DNA of 64,000 nucleotides, taken from NCBI GenBank assembly GCA_020091685.1, contig CM034610.1, forward strand, positions 27,006,094-27,070,093. Direction: 5' to 3'. A model generated the notes under the pieces. It was not told the origin of the DNA. It did no database searches and saw nothing but the letters and a program-made list of their open reading frames with translations. Positions within the stretch are counted from its first letter, which is position 1. Each line of letters starts with the position of its first letter. This document shows, one piece after another, positions 26,001 to 39,469 of the stretch. The position numbers and the translations under genes are program-made. The DNA comes from Lutjanus erythropterus (lineage: Eukaryota > Chordata > Actinopteri > Lutjaniformes > Lutjanidae).

Positions 26001-29000
26001 CAGGATTAATGACAGCTGGCTGTCTTTATGTCCTTCCTCCCTGCAGATTTGTCGATGCCCTAGTTACCATCAGGAACAGGCACAATGATGTTGTGCCGAC
26101 TATGGCCCAGGGTATCATAGAATACAAAGAGGCTTTCCCACAGGACCCAGTAACAAACCAGAATATCCAGTACTTTTTGGACCGCTTCTACATGAGCCGC
26201 ATTTCTATTCGTATGCTCATCAACCAGCACAGTGAGTAACTTTCAGTGTTCGGTGTCATGTTGAGCTTTGCCTCTCTTTCTCTGATGTTTATTATTTATT
26301 GTGTAGACATTTGGGATGTGCAATATTACTGGCACCACATCAGTACTGGCAGATAAAAATGAAATATCGGTATTGGCTCTAAATGGCAGTGTTTCTGCTG
26401 ATAATGATGCTTTAATTTGCACATGTGATGCAAGAATGTCCATGGTGTGGAGGTTTTTTGAAGTGTCTAAATGTATATTAAAGTTGCTGTTTGCAATGAC
26501 TGCTCCAAGTTGGCCATGTGAGAGGGAACCAATCACACTTCTTCAACACAACATATTTAATTGATCCACTTAAAGAGCAGTCAACCTGATCATAAAGATG
26601 GATTAGTGAAGAACAAAGAGGAAAAAACTCTGTTAGCGGTAGTTTCCCTATTTGAGAAGCATTGTATTTTATTTTGAAAAGCATATTTAGAGCTGCAATA
26701 ATAAGTCAAATAATAGATTATTAATCCAATCAATCCAAACCAACTATTTTGATAAATCGGTTTGAGTAATCTTTTTAAGAGCAAAAGTCAAAGTTCTCTG
26801 GTTCCTTCTTCTTAACTTCTTAACTGTGACTATTTTCTAGTTTATTTACTCGTCTATGACAATAAACATAATATTTTCGAGCTAAGGACAAAACAAGACA
26901 TTTGAGGACATCACCTTGATTTTTGGGAAACACTGATCAACATTTTTTACCATTTTCTGACATTTTGTAGACCTAATTTGATTATATTTTGAAAAGCACC
27001 ATATTTTATTTTGAAAACCACTGTAATTTATTTTGAAAATCATTGTATTTATATCTGCGTCTTCCAGCTGGGTATCATGATAAGATTTGGCAGAATAATA
27101 TTAATTCTAGAAGAGACTTGAGAATGAAAATATTTGCATCAATCAGTATCGGCATCAGAAAAGTGAGTCGGAAATCATCGGCGTATCTCAGATATCGACA
27201 AAAATCCAGTATCATGCATCATAAGTAGAGGGTCTAGTTTAAAGTTTTCACATTTTCTCACCTGCTTCATGTCAGTGTGGTGTCAAAACTTCTTTCTGAC
27301 GTTTTCCTGGATTGTCAGTGTGCGATCAACGCAGCTTATTGTGCACAGAATGAAAAACATCCACAGACTTCAAGATTTCCAAACTCGATTACACATGTCG
27401 TCTAAATTTAGTTTGGTCAAAGTTTTTGTTTATTTATTTATTTATTTTTATTCTTCCTTCCTGCGTTGTGTCTGTAATGGATGTTGTCATACCAGACTGC
27501 TCACTGTCACTTTCTTGACACCCGGAGGGAAAAATAAGTCTGTACCAAGATAGAATCTTTCAAAACACGTCGCCTCGCAGACATTATTGTCGCATCCATT
27601 ATGGATTTCTGTGTGGGATGTCTTTTTCTTGCCTGGGGAGCAGTTAGAGTCACGTAAGGCTCCACATCAGGAAGTTTATACTTAATCATGCAACATGTGT
27701 TACAAAATTAATGGGGGATGTAAACAGACGTAGACAGACGGAAATGAATTTTTTAAGTCTTACTATTCTTAAATCTAAAGCTGAAAAGGCTCAACAGCAG
27801 ATCGCTTGCTCTACAGTGATATCATGCTGTTCAGAGCTGTTTGTTATTGCGAGGCGTCATCAGTCATGTGGAGCAAAGATTGTTGTGTGTCACTGTGGTG
27901 ATAGTGTCGTTTTTCAGAGCTACTCAAGCATGAAGGGAACGCCGTTATGATTTAATGAGTTTACCAGGGATGCACAATAAATATCTGCTATAATAATATC
28001 TGATTTGACAGATTATGTCAAAGCATTTCATTTGAATTCTTAGCAAAGTGCTCAGTAAAAAACAAACTACCTGATGTTTTTTTGATGAACTTTACTATAA
28101 AAAGCTGATGTGTTGTTGTTGTAGTGATGTCAGTCAGATTTGGTTCATCTAAACAGACCTTGAGATGCAGGTTATTATTGGGAAAAAATCCATATGTCGC
28201 ATCCTTATAATGTCTAGTAGAACCTCATACACGTCTGACAGCGTGCTCTGTTTTCTTTTCCTGTTATTACTGCATTTTTTTTAAGTTAGATGGTTGATTG
28301 TTGATTCTCGTTCCCAGTAAGTCAAATCAAGATGAGTTTTGGGTGGGTGAAGCATCCCAGGCACAACAAAATCATGAGAAATACAGGCAGAGTCTTGTTT
28401 ATTTATTTATTTATTGTGGTATTACTTGGTCTGGGTATCAAACTTCAGTAGTTTCTGGGTATCAGCTGATACATGCCTCTATCACTGAGTATCAAAAAGA
28501 ACAAAAAAAAAAAAAGATTGCATCAAACGCTTTGGCACATTTTCAGTCTTGCTAACTTATCCTTTGATTAGATATTTTCCTTTATCAGTCATAGTTTTGC
28601 TAAGTTTATTTTAGTTAGAAATCAAGATTGGCTTACTTTCTTAGAAAATGATTTTGTAGAAAAACTTTTTTCTGTTCGTCAATGTGAGGCATCATCTTGG
28701 CATCAGAATCAAAACTCGTATCATATCACTGAAATCTCAAAAGGTGCCAGGCTCTGATTTTACTTTGAGTCGAGATGAAACGGCGAGATTTCAAGAGTAT
28801 CTTGCTTCCGTGCTGCAGGCAGGACGAAACGTTGGCTGGAATTTGATTTGAATGTTGAAAAGTGGACGAAGCATGTTGTCACTAGCTAGCTAAATAATGA
28901 TTCTTAGCTCTCTGTCACTAAAAGTTTAAGTTTGATGGGTGGATATCATGATATTATTGGTTGCTTTAAGCCTACATAAACATGACATGTTTTGTTTAAC

Positions 29001-31410
29001 AGGAATATAATTTTAATATTTTTATTATTTTAATATATTTTAATGTAAGAATTCAAAGAACTTGATTTTTTAAATACATTTTTTGTCATATATTGGTACA
29101 CAGGTGAACAGTATGACTGGGATTGGACCTATAAGAGTTAAAAGGGCATCTTAACCTAATCTTTGTTTCTTTTTCCCCCCTCTCTCTCGCTGCAGCTCTT
29201 ATTTTTGATGGTACTGCAAACCCGGTCCACCCAAACACCATCGGGAGCATCGACCCTCACTGTCAAGTCGGAGATGTAGTTCAGGGTAAATATCAATAAT
29301 GTTTGAAGTTAAACGTGTCAAGTGAACCAAGCTGAGTCTAATTTGACTAAAATTATGTTTTGTGTAATTTCAGAAGAATTTTATTTAAATTCTGGGCCAA
29401 TTTTTTATTGATTTCAACTTTAACACCAACATTTCACTCTTCTTTGTCTTGTCCTTGTGTGTTTACAAAAATAATCCTGCTCTTTTAGTCATATTTTCTG
29501 ACATTATTGTCTCCCTTTTGTTTTGTTTTTTTTTGTTCAGATGCCTTCCACAGTGCCAAGATGCTGTGTGACCAGTACTACCTCCGCTCCCCTGATCTCA
29601 TAATGCAGGAGATGAGCAGTAAGTTTACACTGATCTAATCTGGCAGGTTAAACCCCGCTTCACTCTCAGTGCCAACATCCCAAAGGCCTGTGCAAGCGAT
29701 TTAAATAAAGAACAAATAGAGGCAAGTCCTCTGTGTGTACATACAGTAGGAGAGCTTGTATGTAACTTTAACATGCAGCCAGATGGACCTGAGGGGCCTC
29801 TAATTATAGCGGTGAAGCTGAAGTGTGGTTAAGTGGCTCCGGCTGACTGCATCAGACCATATTGACACAAAGACCCTTTCCTCTCCATCCTCTTAAACCT
29901 TAAAGCCGGAGCAGAATAATGGCCACTGAAGGGAAAATTATCCACAAGTGGTGGCGATGATTAATTTTGAATGAAGTGGATGGAATTAAAAACGTTTTGT
30001 TTTTCCCTTGTGTGCAGAAAAGAAGAACCTCCCGATAAGCATCGTATACGTGCCCTCCCACCTTTATCACATGCTGTTTGAGCTCTTTAAGGTACGACAC
30101 GTCCTATAAATTTGAGTTATTAGCTGTTGAATGGCATCACATTGGAAAATAAACTTTAAAAACTGCTTTAACGTGAGTTTTATTTCTGTAGAATGCTATG
30201 AGAGCCACCATCGAGACTCACGAGAACAGCAACAACCTTCCACCTATTCAAGTCATGGTGTCTCTGGGGGGCGAGGACATGTCAATCAAGGTCGGTTGCA
30301 AATTACAATGCAGCTTCTTTTTTCTTTTTTTTCAAACACTGTATTTATTCCTTACAGACAAAAGGCAAAACAAACAAATAAAGCAGAAGAAACCTCAAAA
30401 AAAAAAAGAAACAGTTACAGGCATTTAGTAGTCGACTGTTTCTGTCACAGATACGTAGACGTGTGTCAGGGGGACGAGACAAAAGGGGAAAAAAAGAACA
30501 AACACAGAAGATGTGTACATGCAATTTCATGCATTGTTAAATAAATGAGCAATATTTGTAGAATTAGAATCAGCTCAGAGTATCACATACAAAATTTGAC
30601 ATCAACCAGCTGGAAAGCTAAGTTCTCTTCATCGTCAATGAAGTGAAACCAGGTTCTGTTATATGTATTAAGGGGATAGTTATATGTATTAAAGGGATAG
30701 CGTTACAGAAGCTCCCAAACAGTTGAAGTGAATGGTGACCAGCTTTCAAACTTAATAAATAAATAAAATGCCTCCATACTGCTCGTCTGGTGTAATCCAG
30801 ACCTTCAGTTGGTGTGAGAGTGAGTAAATAATGACTGAATTTTGTTTTTTGGGTGAACTATCCCTTTAAATGCTCCATTCAGACTGGGTCTCATTTTGGT
30901 AAGGTACAGAGATTGTGAAGACGGGCTCTCTGGTCGTGTTTACAGTCTTTTTGGTGTGGACTTTGTCTTCGCGTGTTACGTGTTTGTGCTTGTGCCTCCA
31001 AGGAGTTTCCTCACATAATTCACACAGTTACACGGGTGGAACAGGGGTGTGTGGGAAAACAGGAATGTGGGTGTGTTTGTAAGTTCTGTGTAAACCTGCA
31101 CATGTTTAACCAGTTTAAGTTCGTGTTTCACACTGCTGCTCCTGCACAGATCAGTTTATTATTATATTAATTCATCATACAGCCCCAATGCGCACACAGT
31201 GTAGCAGTCCTTTGCGTTTAAAGCTAGGAGCGCCATGGTGCCACCCAAATCTTCCTTGAAACCAGTTAGGTAACGACTTCGCCCTCAATTAAGCACAGCG
31301 CCGACTGGCAAGAAAAGCTACTAAGCTCTGATCAGATTAACTACATGTGCTGTGTGCCTCAGTAAACCTCGTCTTAATGCCCATGTGCTGTCAGGACATG
31401 CTACTGAGAC

Positions 31411-31458
<48 letters not shown>

Positions 31459-33566
31459 CACCCTGTACATGCTCAGTAAGTGATGGGATGTGACACAGTA
31501 AACAAAATGTGTTAGTTTGGTTTAATTTATCTGCTACAAGTGGAATGTAGGAGTTAAAGCTGCATGAAAAAACATTTTATATTAGCAACGGATCTGATCT
31601 GTGTGTAATGTGAGAGATGTTGCTAGAAGCAACAAATCCACAGATAATTATCACCAGACTCTGCCGTTCCACTTAGCCGCTTTTAATGCCTTATAGCTCA
31701 TTGTTTTGGTTTTACTGGTTTTACTTGGAGGAATCAACCAGTAAGACAAACAAACTAACAGATCGAGGCGGCGGTAGATCAGCAGCTCCCATGTTCTGTG
31801 AGGTAAAACTTCTGATGTCTCACATGAAGTTTGGCTGGCTTGGAAAGAGCGACGTTCGACTTATAAAACTGTGGTTTCTCATCACAAAAGGCCGTTTGAC
31901 AGCAAGGTAAAAAAAAATAGCGTACACTTAAACTCATATTAGTTTGTATAGATGGGCCTTATTTAGGTGGCTAACATACGTTGTGCTGCTGACTGAATAC
32001 AACATGCCCAGCACCAAACAGCAAACAAAGTTAACAACTAGCCGGAGAAAACAGTGGATCATTAGCAGCTCGAGAGCCACATATTTCCCTCAGGAGTTGG
32101 TGGGGCCCAAAATAGAGCTAATAGAAGAGCGAATAGTGGAGTTTAGTTAATCAGATGGATATAAACACAACTCCAAATGAGAAATAATGTTCCTCCATGT
32201 CTGCTGGAGGTGTTATTAATTATTCTTTGCAATTTAAAACTCTAATAGTGATAGATAAAATGCCAGTGTTGTGTTAACTTGCTGTGTTGGCCCCAAAAAA
32301 AGTGAAAATCCTTCAGTCTTTACTTTTTGACAAAAAAATATGTGTAAATTACCCTCAAAATAACAAGAGCTCTGGAGGTAAAGAGGCACCCTGTTGGGAT
32401 TCTAGTTGGAGACAAAATGACTGTAATAGATTCCTTTATTGTATATTTTCTCTGATTTATCTCCTCTACCAGTGGCAGAGTTTGATAAAAAAAAAACAGG
32501 CCCCGGTCCTCCTGCACTTTTACCTTGATGAAATGCAGAGTAAACAGGCATCTATTGTTACACTGAGGCCAAGTGTTGATGACAGGCAGCCACTTGTCTG
32601 CTGGCATCGCCTGCACATTTTTATGGCTCAGCACTGTTCAAGGACCTCACGTCATTCTCCCTGCTGTCTGTAGGTGAGTGACAAGGGCGGCGGTGTTCCC
32701 TTTCGGAGGATCGAGAACCTTTTCAGCTACATGTACTCCACCGCTCCTGCTCCGCAGATCGGAGACCACACACGGCCCCCTCTGGTAAGTAGAGAAACAG
32801 GCAGCACGGTGTTGGAAATTGCATTATTAACTTGATTTCCCTCCTACATATATTGAAAAACAAATATAGGGTTGTTTTTTTTTGCAGGCGTAAAGATGCT
32901 GTTAATTGCACCATATGCCATTTGGTTGCATTTCTCTTTACAGCCCACAAGCGTCCAAATGCTCATTTATTTAGAGTCTTTTTCCTATTTAAAGGCTGAA
33001 ATCCTGGCATTATTTTGTCCTAAAAAAAAAAGAGAGTGACCTACAATCACAAACTTGACAAAAGAGCTGTTTGTTCCACGGAGCCACAGGACACTGCAGC
33101 TCACAGTGCGACGGAGAACAAAGCCTTCTTAAACCCTTGATCCCCTCTGTCTCTGTGCAGGCTGGCTTCGGCTACGGTCTGCCCATCTCTCGTCTCTACG
33201 CCAAGTACTTCCAGGGGGACCTGCAGCTCTACTCCATGGAGGGCCACGGCACAGACGCTGTCATCTACTTGAAGGTGAGCCAGACGTGGCGATCAGGCGT
33301 GAAACTGTGACAGGACGCCAAGCACAAAACGGGAGACAGAAAAGTAAACTCCGCAGACCTGTAGAGCCAGCGCAGGTATGGCAGGATGATTGTAATTACA
33401 TCTTGCCCTCTCGTCCCTCCAGGCGCTGTCCACAGACTCCATCGAGAGGCTGCCAGTGTACAACAAAACCGCTCTGAAGAACTACAAAGTGAGCCAAGAG
33501 GCAGACGACTGGTGCATACCCAGTAAAGAGCCCCTGGATCTGAGCAACTACAAGGTGGCCAAGTGA
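23064..33566 (+). CDS. pdk2: Pyruvate dehydrogenase kinase 2 (11 coding exons)
   Basis: Mitochondrial-matrix kinase that phosphorylates the E1-alpha subunit of the pyruvate dehydrogenase complex and so slows conversion of pyruvate to acetyl-CoA. Coding exons, all with GT-AG introns and consistent phases: 23064-23181, 24389-24530, 25060-25131, 26047-26231, 29196-29285, 29541-29618, 30018-30091, 30192-30290, 32674-32784, 33161-33274, 33423-33566. The product is 408 aa (human PDK2 407). Visible motifs are RNRHNDV (His123), the N-box ELFKNAMRAT across exons 7/8, DKGGGVP (289-295), GFGYGLP (325-331) and the C-terminal DW motif (390-391). The N-terminal [18 protein letters not shown] fits PDK2 better than PDK1, 3 or 4. 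The chosen ATG is the first in frame; in-frame sequence upstream has only a TTG. No damage is seen, so it is presumably functional. Which teleost paralogue (a or b) cannot be told. Confidence 0.95.
23865..24310 (+). repeat. Two copies of the TTGTTTGGTCCA repeat in pdk2 intron 1
   Basis: The copies at about 23865-24070 and 24115-24310 share GATTATTTGTTTGGTCCAGA, ATATTCACATTTCAGAAGCT and AAAATGTCAGAAAAGTGCG words with copies elsewhere. A further fragment lies at 23660-23780. Confidence 0.6.
25268..25967. mobile_element. Long fold-back element in pdk2 intron 3
   Basis: The element starts TTAATGGGATAGTCTGGATT and ends CAACTATCCCTT. Two inner arms, 25447-25558 and 25585-25697, are near-perfect reverse complements separated by a 26-base loop. 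The arms share words such as CCAAAGTCACACAATAA, CCAGCAACTC and GCCTATGGAGTTTGGTTGAG. No transposase is present, so this is a nonautonomous fold-back DNA transposon. Related copies lie at 31740-31985, 36524-37187 and 59780-60352. Confidence 0.8.
26690..26975 (-). repeat. Dispersed repeat, TTAGTTGTTTGGTCCAT type (pdk2 intron 4)
   Basis: Reverse-strand copy of the family seen at 14570-15035. Diagnostic words on the + strand are GGACAAAACAAGACATTTGA, GGGAAACACTGATCAACATT and CATTTTCTGACATTTTG. Confidence 0.65.
30689..30869. mobile_element. TTAA-flanked MITE in pdk2 intron 8
   Basis: Left end TTAAAGGGATAG (30689-30700), right end GAACTATCCCTTTAA finishing at 30869. The ends form short terminal inverted repeats and both carry TTAA, the target duplication typical of piggyBac-like elements. 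No coding capacity. The surrounding 30291-32673 is intron 8 and also contains a TTG tract and a fold-back fragment. Confidence 0.7.
31411..31458. repeat. (TTG)n microsatellite in pdk2 intron 8
   Basis: About sixteen perfect TTG units. Confidence 0.97.
31740..31985. mobile_element. Fold-back element fragment (one arm)
   Basis: Carries AACAGATCGAGGCGGCGGTA, GATCAGCAGCTCC and GGCCTTATTTAGGTGGCTAA words that match the right half of the fold-back copies at 25268 and 59780. The left arm is missing, so this is a solo right half. Confidence 0.6.
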
Positions 33567-36400
33567 AAATGCTTCAGACTGTGACGCCTTCAGAATTTCT
33601 GTCTTCATATTACCACGTCAAGGCAGATGTGGGCATTTTTCTACTGAGAGAGTCATCATCTCCAGACTGAAGCAGACAAAGTGTCCTCTTATATTTCAGT
33701 CTGGGTTTAGCAGTAGCATGTTCATGTTCATTTCAGTCCCTGGGGAAAAAAGAAAACCGCCTTTAAAAGAAAACACTAAACACAATCACCTCAGAAACAT
33801 CTCCAGTGTTGCATCAACAGGGAGTGAAAGTGGACGTGTGCAGGTGGGGACGGAAGCAGCACCCAGTGTGTTATGGGTGCAGTGTTGTGACTAAGAAAGT
33901 GGGAATATGAGTGGACTGATGCTGATGAAGTAAAAGAGGAGGGTCCCTAATGTTCCAGTTTAAGAGCAGGGCTCAAGACTAACGGCGTCCTGGCGTTCAA
34001 TAGGAAATGTGTAGGAAAAAGATATTCCCCGGATGGGAGGGTTTTTTGTATGATGTGTGCATGGATAATCAAGTTTGATTTATTGATCACATGCAGATTA
34101 ACACAAAGAAACGTGTGGGACAAGAGGAACAGTCAGTAAGAGCACTACTTAAAGCTAAAATAAGAAAAAGATTTAACAGAACATTAAGAACTGACATTAA
34201 CATAATACTAATACTGACAGTATATGCAACACTATAAACATTAAAAATAATGTTCATGCTCATGGTGTTACTATAACATTACCATCTATACTATAGTATC
34301 TCCAGCTCAGGCTCAGCTCATGTCGCGACTCATTTGTGCTCATTTACTTGTTGTATTTGAGACCTTTTTGATGAGAGTTGATCCTTGTTTTCGGTGCAAA
34401 AAGAAGATATATCTGCTGGTCCATCTATCCCCAAATTAAAGTCTGCATTTTTTTTATTTGTCACTGGAGCGAAAGTCTAGCCAGCTGCTTGCTTTTAGCT
34501 CGCTAACTTAAGCCAGGGTCTAGCCTGGCTGTGCGTGAACATAATCAGTTGATTCCGTGATTTTTTTGGTTCGGATGTTGAAATCTGAAAGGACGCATTA
34601 GCGTTAGGTTGGTGTTTTAGTTTACCACATTGGCATGTTTGCGATGTCCACATCGTGTTGGATGTTTATATCATCGCTGGGTTTTAGAGTCCTCGTCTCG
34701 GCAACACACGTACATAACTTAGTTGTGTTTAAAAAGAAAGTAATATACCCGGCATGGAGACGTAGTGCAGTGAACAGCAGCAACAACTTCTTATTTTCTC
34801 TCCCACGTTCAAAAACTAAACTCAAGCAGTATCTCTATGGCAACTCTTTAATGTTAGCCATCATGATGGTAGATGGGAGCGTGCATCGACCCAAAACTGG
34901 GATGCATGATACGGATTGTTTTTAGCAGATACAATTACCAATAATTACCTGCTTCTCATATTTTAAAAAGAGTTTCATGTAACCTGTAGGCTATGCACAC
35001 CTGAGGGTATGAAAGATGGATGATTTAATATTCTTAAAAACAAAACAAAATAGACCAGTAAAGTATATCAGAAAACTTCAAAAACAGCAGCTAACAATGC
35101 TAATCGAGCTAACAGCTAATGGAGCTAAACACAGCAGGACTGAGAGTTTCTGTTCAGAGGAACATGAAGCTTCAAAGAGGGAACTGCATTTTCACAAGTT
35201 TACAGTAAATTAATGTACTTCAGCTGAGGACAGATAAAAGTTACATTACTTTGAGCAAAGAGTTACAGTCACTTTACATTAGTGTTCATAGTTTAGCAAA
35301 CTTCTTGGGGAGGCGAAAGTAACCGGATACATTTACTCCAGTTTTATATACTTTAAGTACAATGCTGAGGTACTTCTGCTTTACAGAAACTAAATATAAA
35401 ACAGTAAGCAACAGCAGTTTACTCACTATCAATAAACAATAGATGATAATAAAGTAAATACACCACATTTTGATTTTTAGTAAAGTTTCCATGCACTTTG
35501 GGATGTTCAGATGGAGGAAAAAAGTTAGTCTGGAGCCCTGTGAAGACGCTACACGTGCAGTGAGGTTCTTACAGCAGACGTTTGAGGAGCGACATTTGGA
35601 GGGTTTTTAACTGAACAGGGCCAGCCTGTTGTCGAACAACCGAAAAAGGACCAGTTCCTATTTTCTGTAGGAAATGTCACCCAAGCCTTACTGTAGCAAC
35701 TTCACCCAAAGGCTCATTTCATTGTGAAATACTTGAACTATTTCAAATCATACTCAAGTTGCACCTTATTAAATTGTAAGTACTGTAATATTGGTTTGAA
35801 CAAATGTGTGTCTTTCAAGTTGAGCGGTGCTTCGTGCATCGATATTTGGTCGAGCGTTTTTGATATTTCAGCCTTTAAACAGTATTGTCTCTGACTGATT
35901 AGATACAGTGTTATCTCAACACCAGTTTTCCGGACCAGGCTGAATGTACTCCACTTTTTTCTATGCATTAATTTGCATTAATTACAGAAAAAAAAAAAGC
36001 TTATTACATGATAGAAATGACAGTACAGCGCTATAGGGCCCAAGTTCTCTCCGATGAACCACATCCAGAGCAGCCACCAGAGCATTTACCACGCTTGTTT
36101 GGAGGTTTAATGCTTATAGCTGAGCAGAACGGAGGCTAGTGTTATTAAAACCCAGAAGGCAGTGCACGTCATGTTTGAGTTCTCTACCGGTGGGTGATCC
36201 AGTAAGGCAAGGCCAGTCTCACATAGTTTATTACATCGTGCCATATTAGGAAAAAAATGCCCTGGGTCCATGAGTGTGTAAATGCACAGTTTTCTTTTGT
36301 ATTACATTTATCTTAATCATACATTATGTGAAAGGTTATTTTTATAGCGACACTTTTTGTGACAGAAATTATTGTAAATATTGTAAATACAATAAAAAAG
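33567..36400 (+). other. pdk2: Likely pdk2 3' UTR and poly(A) signal
   Basis: The first convincing AATAAA downstream of the stop codon is at 36391-36396. If used, the 3' UTR would be about 2.8 kb. No exon of another gene was recognised here. The stretch includes AT-rich dispersed repeat pieces, for example near 35290-35400, so a nearer non-canonical poly(A) site (such as ATTAAA near 34436) is possible. Confidence 0.4.
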
Positions 36401-36523
36401 GAACAAATTCAGTACAAAATGCTTCTTTTGTGTTGTTTTATCCTGCATGCTGTGTGTATAAGAGTAGACTGAGACTAGTAGACAGGCGTTATTATCAGCA
36501 AGTGGGTCTCTATGGTGTACTCT

Positions 36524-37187
36524 TAAAGGGATAGTTCAGATTTTTTTAAGTGACATTGCATGAGGTACCTACAGTTGATGCGTTTGACAGCAATGCAGTG
36601 TCCTGCTGTGGACAGGGTCAGCAAAAAAATTTATTTTATCCACCTTAAAGGAGAAATCTGTCATATATTTACTGTAATAAATCATAAAATGATTGATGTT
36701 ATGTCACCAGAGAGTAAGGAAACATGTTAAGTTGAAATTCTGGCCCATAACTTGTGTTATTGTATGCCTGTTTGAATTTTATTAGTTCATATTAATGCTG
36801 AATGTTCACTTAATGAGTTAGTGTCTGTTTTTGAGTCGTACAAAACCACTAATAATCTTTTAGAAGGAGTTGATGTTTATAACGGTTAAATTGAGCAATT
36901 TGCTAATGGAGTTTGGCAGACAGTCACTGAACTCCAACTCCAGAGTGTATAAACAGCTGGTCAGCTTACACTTACTTGTTATTGTCAAATTACAATGTTG
37001 CAGTTGTCTTGCACTCCTGCAGTGTTACTGCAGCCTGCCTGAGCTTCCTGGAGTGGCTAAAATATGCTTTACATCCTTACACTGGTACTCCTGCTGCTTC
37101 TCCAAACTGTGGGCGTGTCAGCCAACATCTACTGTGAATAAGTACCTCATACAACCCCACTTCAGAAAGTACAAACTCTTCCTTTTA
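36524..37187. mobile_element. Fold-back family copy, interrupted
   Basis: The left end CTTAAAGGGATAGTTCAGAT and the right-hand part (about 37040-37187), with GGAGTGGCTAAAATATGCTT and CTTCTCCAAACTGTGGGCG, match the ends of the copies at 25268 and 59780. The middle differs and lacks the paired arms, suggesting replacement or internal deletion plus insertion. Confidence 0.55.
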
Positions 37188-37887
37188 GTTTGGACTGCAA
37201 CTTTGTGGGGGCAAACTGGGAAATGACAAAAAGGGAGAAACAAACCACGTAGAGTTTCTATGTCAGAGTCACTGGATCTATTCTGAAGCTGGTGATGAGG
37301 TCAGGTTCAGCAACTCTACCCTGCAGCCATCCCAGCACCGGACCCTCAGGCGTATGTACATGACCACATGTCAGAAGTTTCCGCTCTGTCGGTGTTCCTC
37401 TGCCTGCGGGTACAAACAGTTACTGCACTATTACACAAGCAAATGACAAGGTGGATCACACTTCTATAACTTTCCTTTTCAGTCCCAGAGCCCAATAAGA
37501 CAGAGGGTACCACGGGCAAGTCACATCCCGGTGGTAGTTTAATCTCAGGGGCATGTGAGAGTCATGCAGCTACAGGGTACGAGCCTAAAGGGGGCTCTAA
37601 TAATAGACGGCTTCTGTTGTGTCCATATTTGTTCTATATGAAAAGAGAGAACAGCGGCACACATGTCACATGTTAGTTATAGCAGTGGTGAAAAGTAACT
37701 CGACACGTTTACTCAGTGCATGTTCCACATTTCACACACTGCGTTCCAGAAGGGAATGTGCTCCATCACATTGGGTCTGTCCCACACTAGAAGGAGGAAG
37801 GATGACTGGAGACTGATGAGAACATTTTGGTTCTTGAACCTTGAGGAGGTCACTAGGTAAATCTGAAGTGTCGCAAGATGGTTAAAG

Positions 37888-38200
37888 GCAAAGTTCACAT
37901 CTAGAAAGTATTTTCGTCTCCTGGCCTGTAGTGTTATTATCCATCTAGATTTTTTTTAGTGTGAGTAGCAGAGTTTTGTAGATATCGGCAGTAGAGATGT
38001 CTGTCTTCTCTCCAATATTATGAGACTAAATGGCACCCAGCCTGTGGTGCTCAAAATGCCAAAAAAAAAAAAAAAAAAACATTTAAAAAATTGGAAAGTC
38101 TCTCTTTCCAAAAATCATGACCCGGTTACTCAAGATAATCCACAGATCTTGTTGTGAGCAGTTTTAAATGTAGGGACTACTTTCTTTCTGCAGTAGAATC
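37888..38200. repeat. Dispersed repeat related to the MITE at 51238
   Basis: Shares CTGGCCTGTAGTG, GAGATGTCTG, TCTCTCCAAT, CCCAGCCTGTG-like and ACTCAAGATAATCCACAGA words with 51260-51560. It contains a poly(A) run at about 38059-38079. Terminal inverted repeats are not clearly retained. Confidence 0.6.
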
Positions 38201-38221
38201 TACTGGAACTACTTTAATTTC

Positions 38222-38400
38222 TACAAACAATAACTACAATAAAAGTAACAATAATAACAATAATTATAACTATAATAACAACAATAATAACTAACAACAA
38301 TGACAGCAATAACAACAACAATAGTAACTAACAACATCAACACTAATAATAATTATAACAACAACAACACAAAAAAAACCCCAATAATAACAACAATAAC
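38222..38400. repeat. AAC/AAT-rich low-complexity tract
   Basis: Irregular mixture of AAC, AAT and TAAC trinucleotides over about 180 bases. Confidence 0.85.
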
Positions 38401-39469
38401 AAGGTGAGAATTTAGAGCCTCCATGAGGCTTCAGGGTCGTGGTATACAGCTAAAAGCTCCACCTAAACCAGCTATAACATTAAAATGCTGCTAATTCGTC
38501 ATTAATAATAATTATTCCCAGTATGTAACATCATAACATATAGGGGTTTTTCACACAGATAAAATGTAACACAAAGTGCTTCATACAATAAAACAACAAT
38601 CCTAAATCTCAATTTGCAGTAAGGAGACAGGATTAGAAATAGATGAAAACTAAAATATTAATAAGGTGACAATAGAAAACAGTATCTGGTTTGAACTAAA
38701 TAAGACCTTCATATCTCTTAAACCCTTTCTCTCTTTTAATCAGACAATTCTGTGTATTATTTATTTAGAAGTACAGGTGCTGTTTAGTCTGGCACGTTTT
38801 TCTGGGGATGCCCTTCTGAATGTGTTGACGTATGAAAGATCCTGTGGGTGGCAGATGTCAAGCGAGGCTCATTTTACAGTCAGTCTCATGTTTACATGAG
38901 CCAACAGGCCAAAAGCAGCAGTTGATCTAAATAAGGCCATTGAACCAGCCGGGTGTTTACCTCCAGGCCAGCACAGCTACATCGAGGAGTGGAAAGAATC
39001 CAACGGTGCCCTTCTCCTTATCTCATACAAACAAAAGGCTGATAAATTCTCCATAGCAACAGGACTGACTGTACGAGAACATCATGTCCAATATCTGCAT
39101 GTTAGTGTGTGCAGTTACATCTTGTATAATGTGTACATACTGTGTGAAACGTGTACATATACAAGTGGAACAAACAGAGGAAAAGTGAAAATCATTCCAC
39201 AGGATACATGGAAAGATTGTCAAGTAGCTCAACTATTAAAAAAAATAAGTATCATGATTTGAATATAAAGGAGATATAAATGCACTGAGTCAGCTGTAAT
39301 GTCCTAACACCAGGTGTTGTGATTCAAACTGCATTGTTAGCGAGCATGCAGAAAAGTTTGGCTATAATGGTTGAAAGAAACAGTTCAGAGAAACAGATAC
39401 ACGGTTGAATTTGTTAAAAGTGAAGAATTGTATTAAATAGTGAAATTGGCCAGTGAGCTAAATGTAAGA

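Noticed and set aside
30131-30544. 137-residue open frame around pdk2 exon 8
   Set aside because: It is in a different frame from the kinase and runs through intron sequence; exon 8 read in the correct frame (30192-30290) explains the coding signal.
32284-32673. 129-residue open frame before pdk2 exon 9
   Set aside because: It lies wholly in intron 8, has no motif and stops at the exon 9 acceptor.
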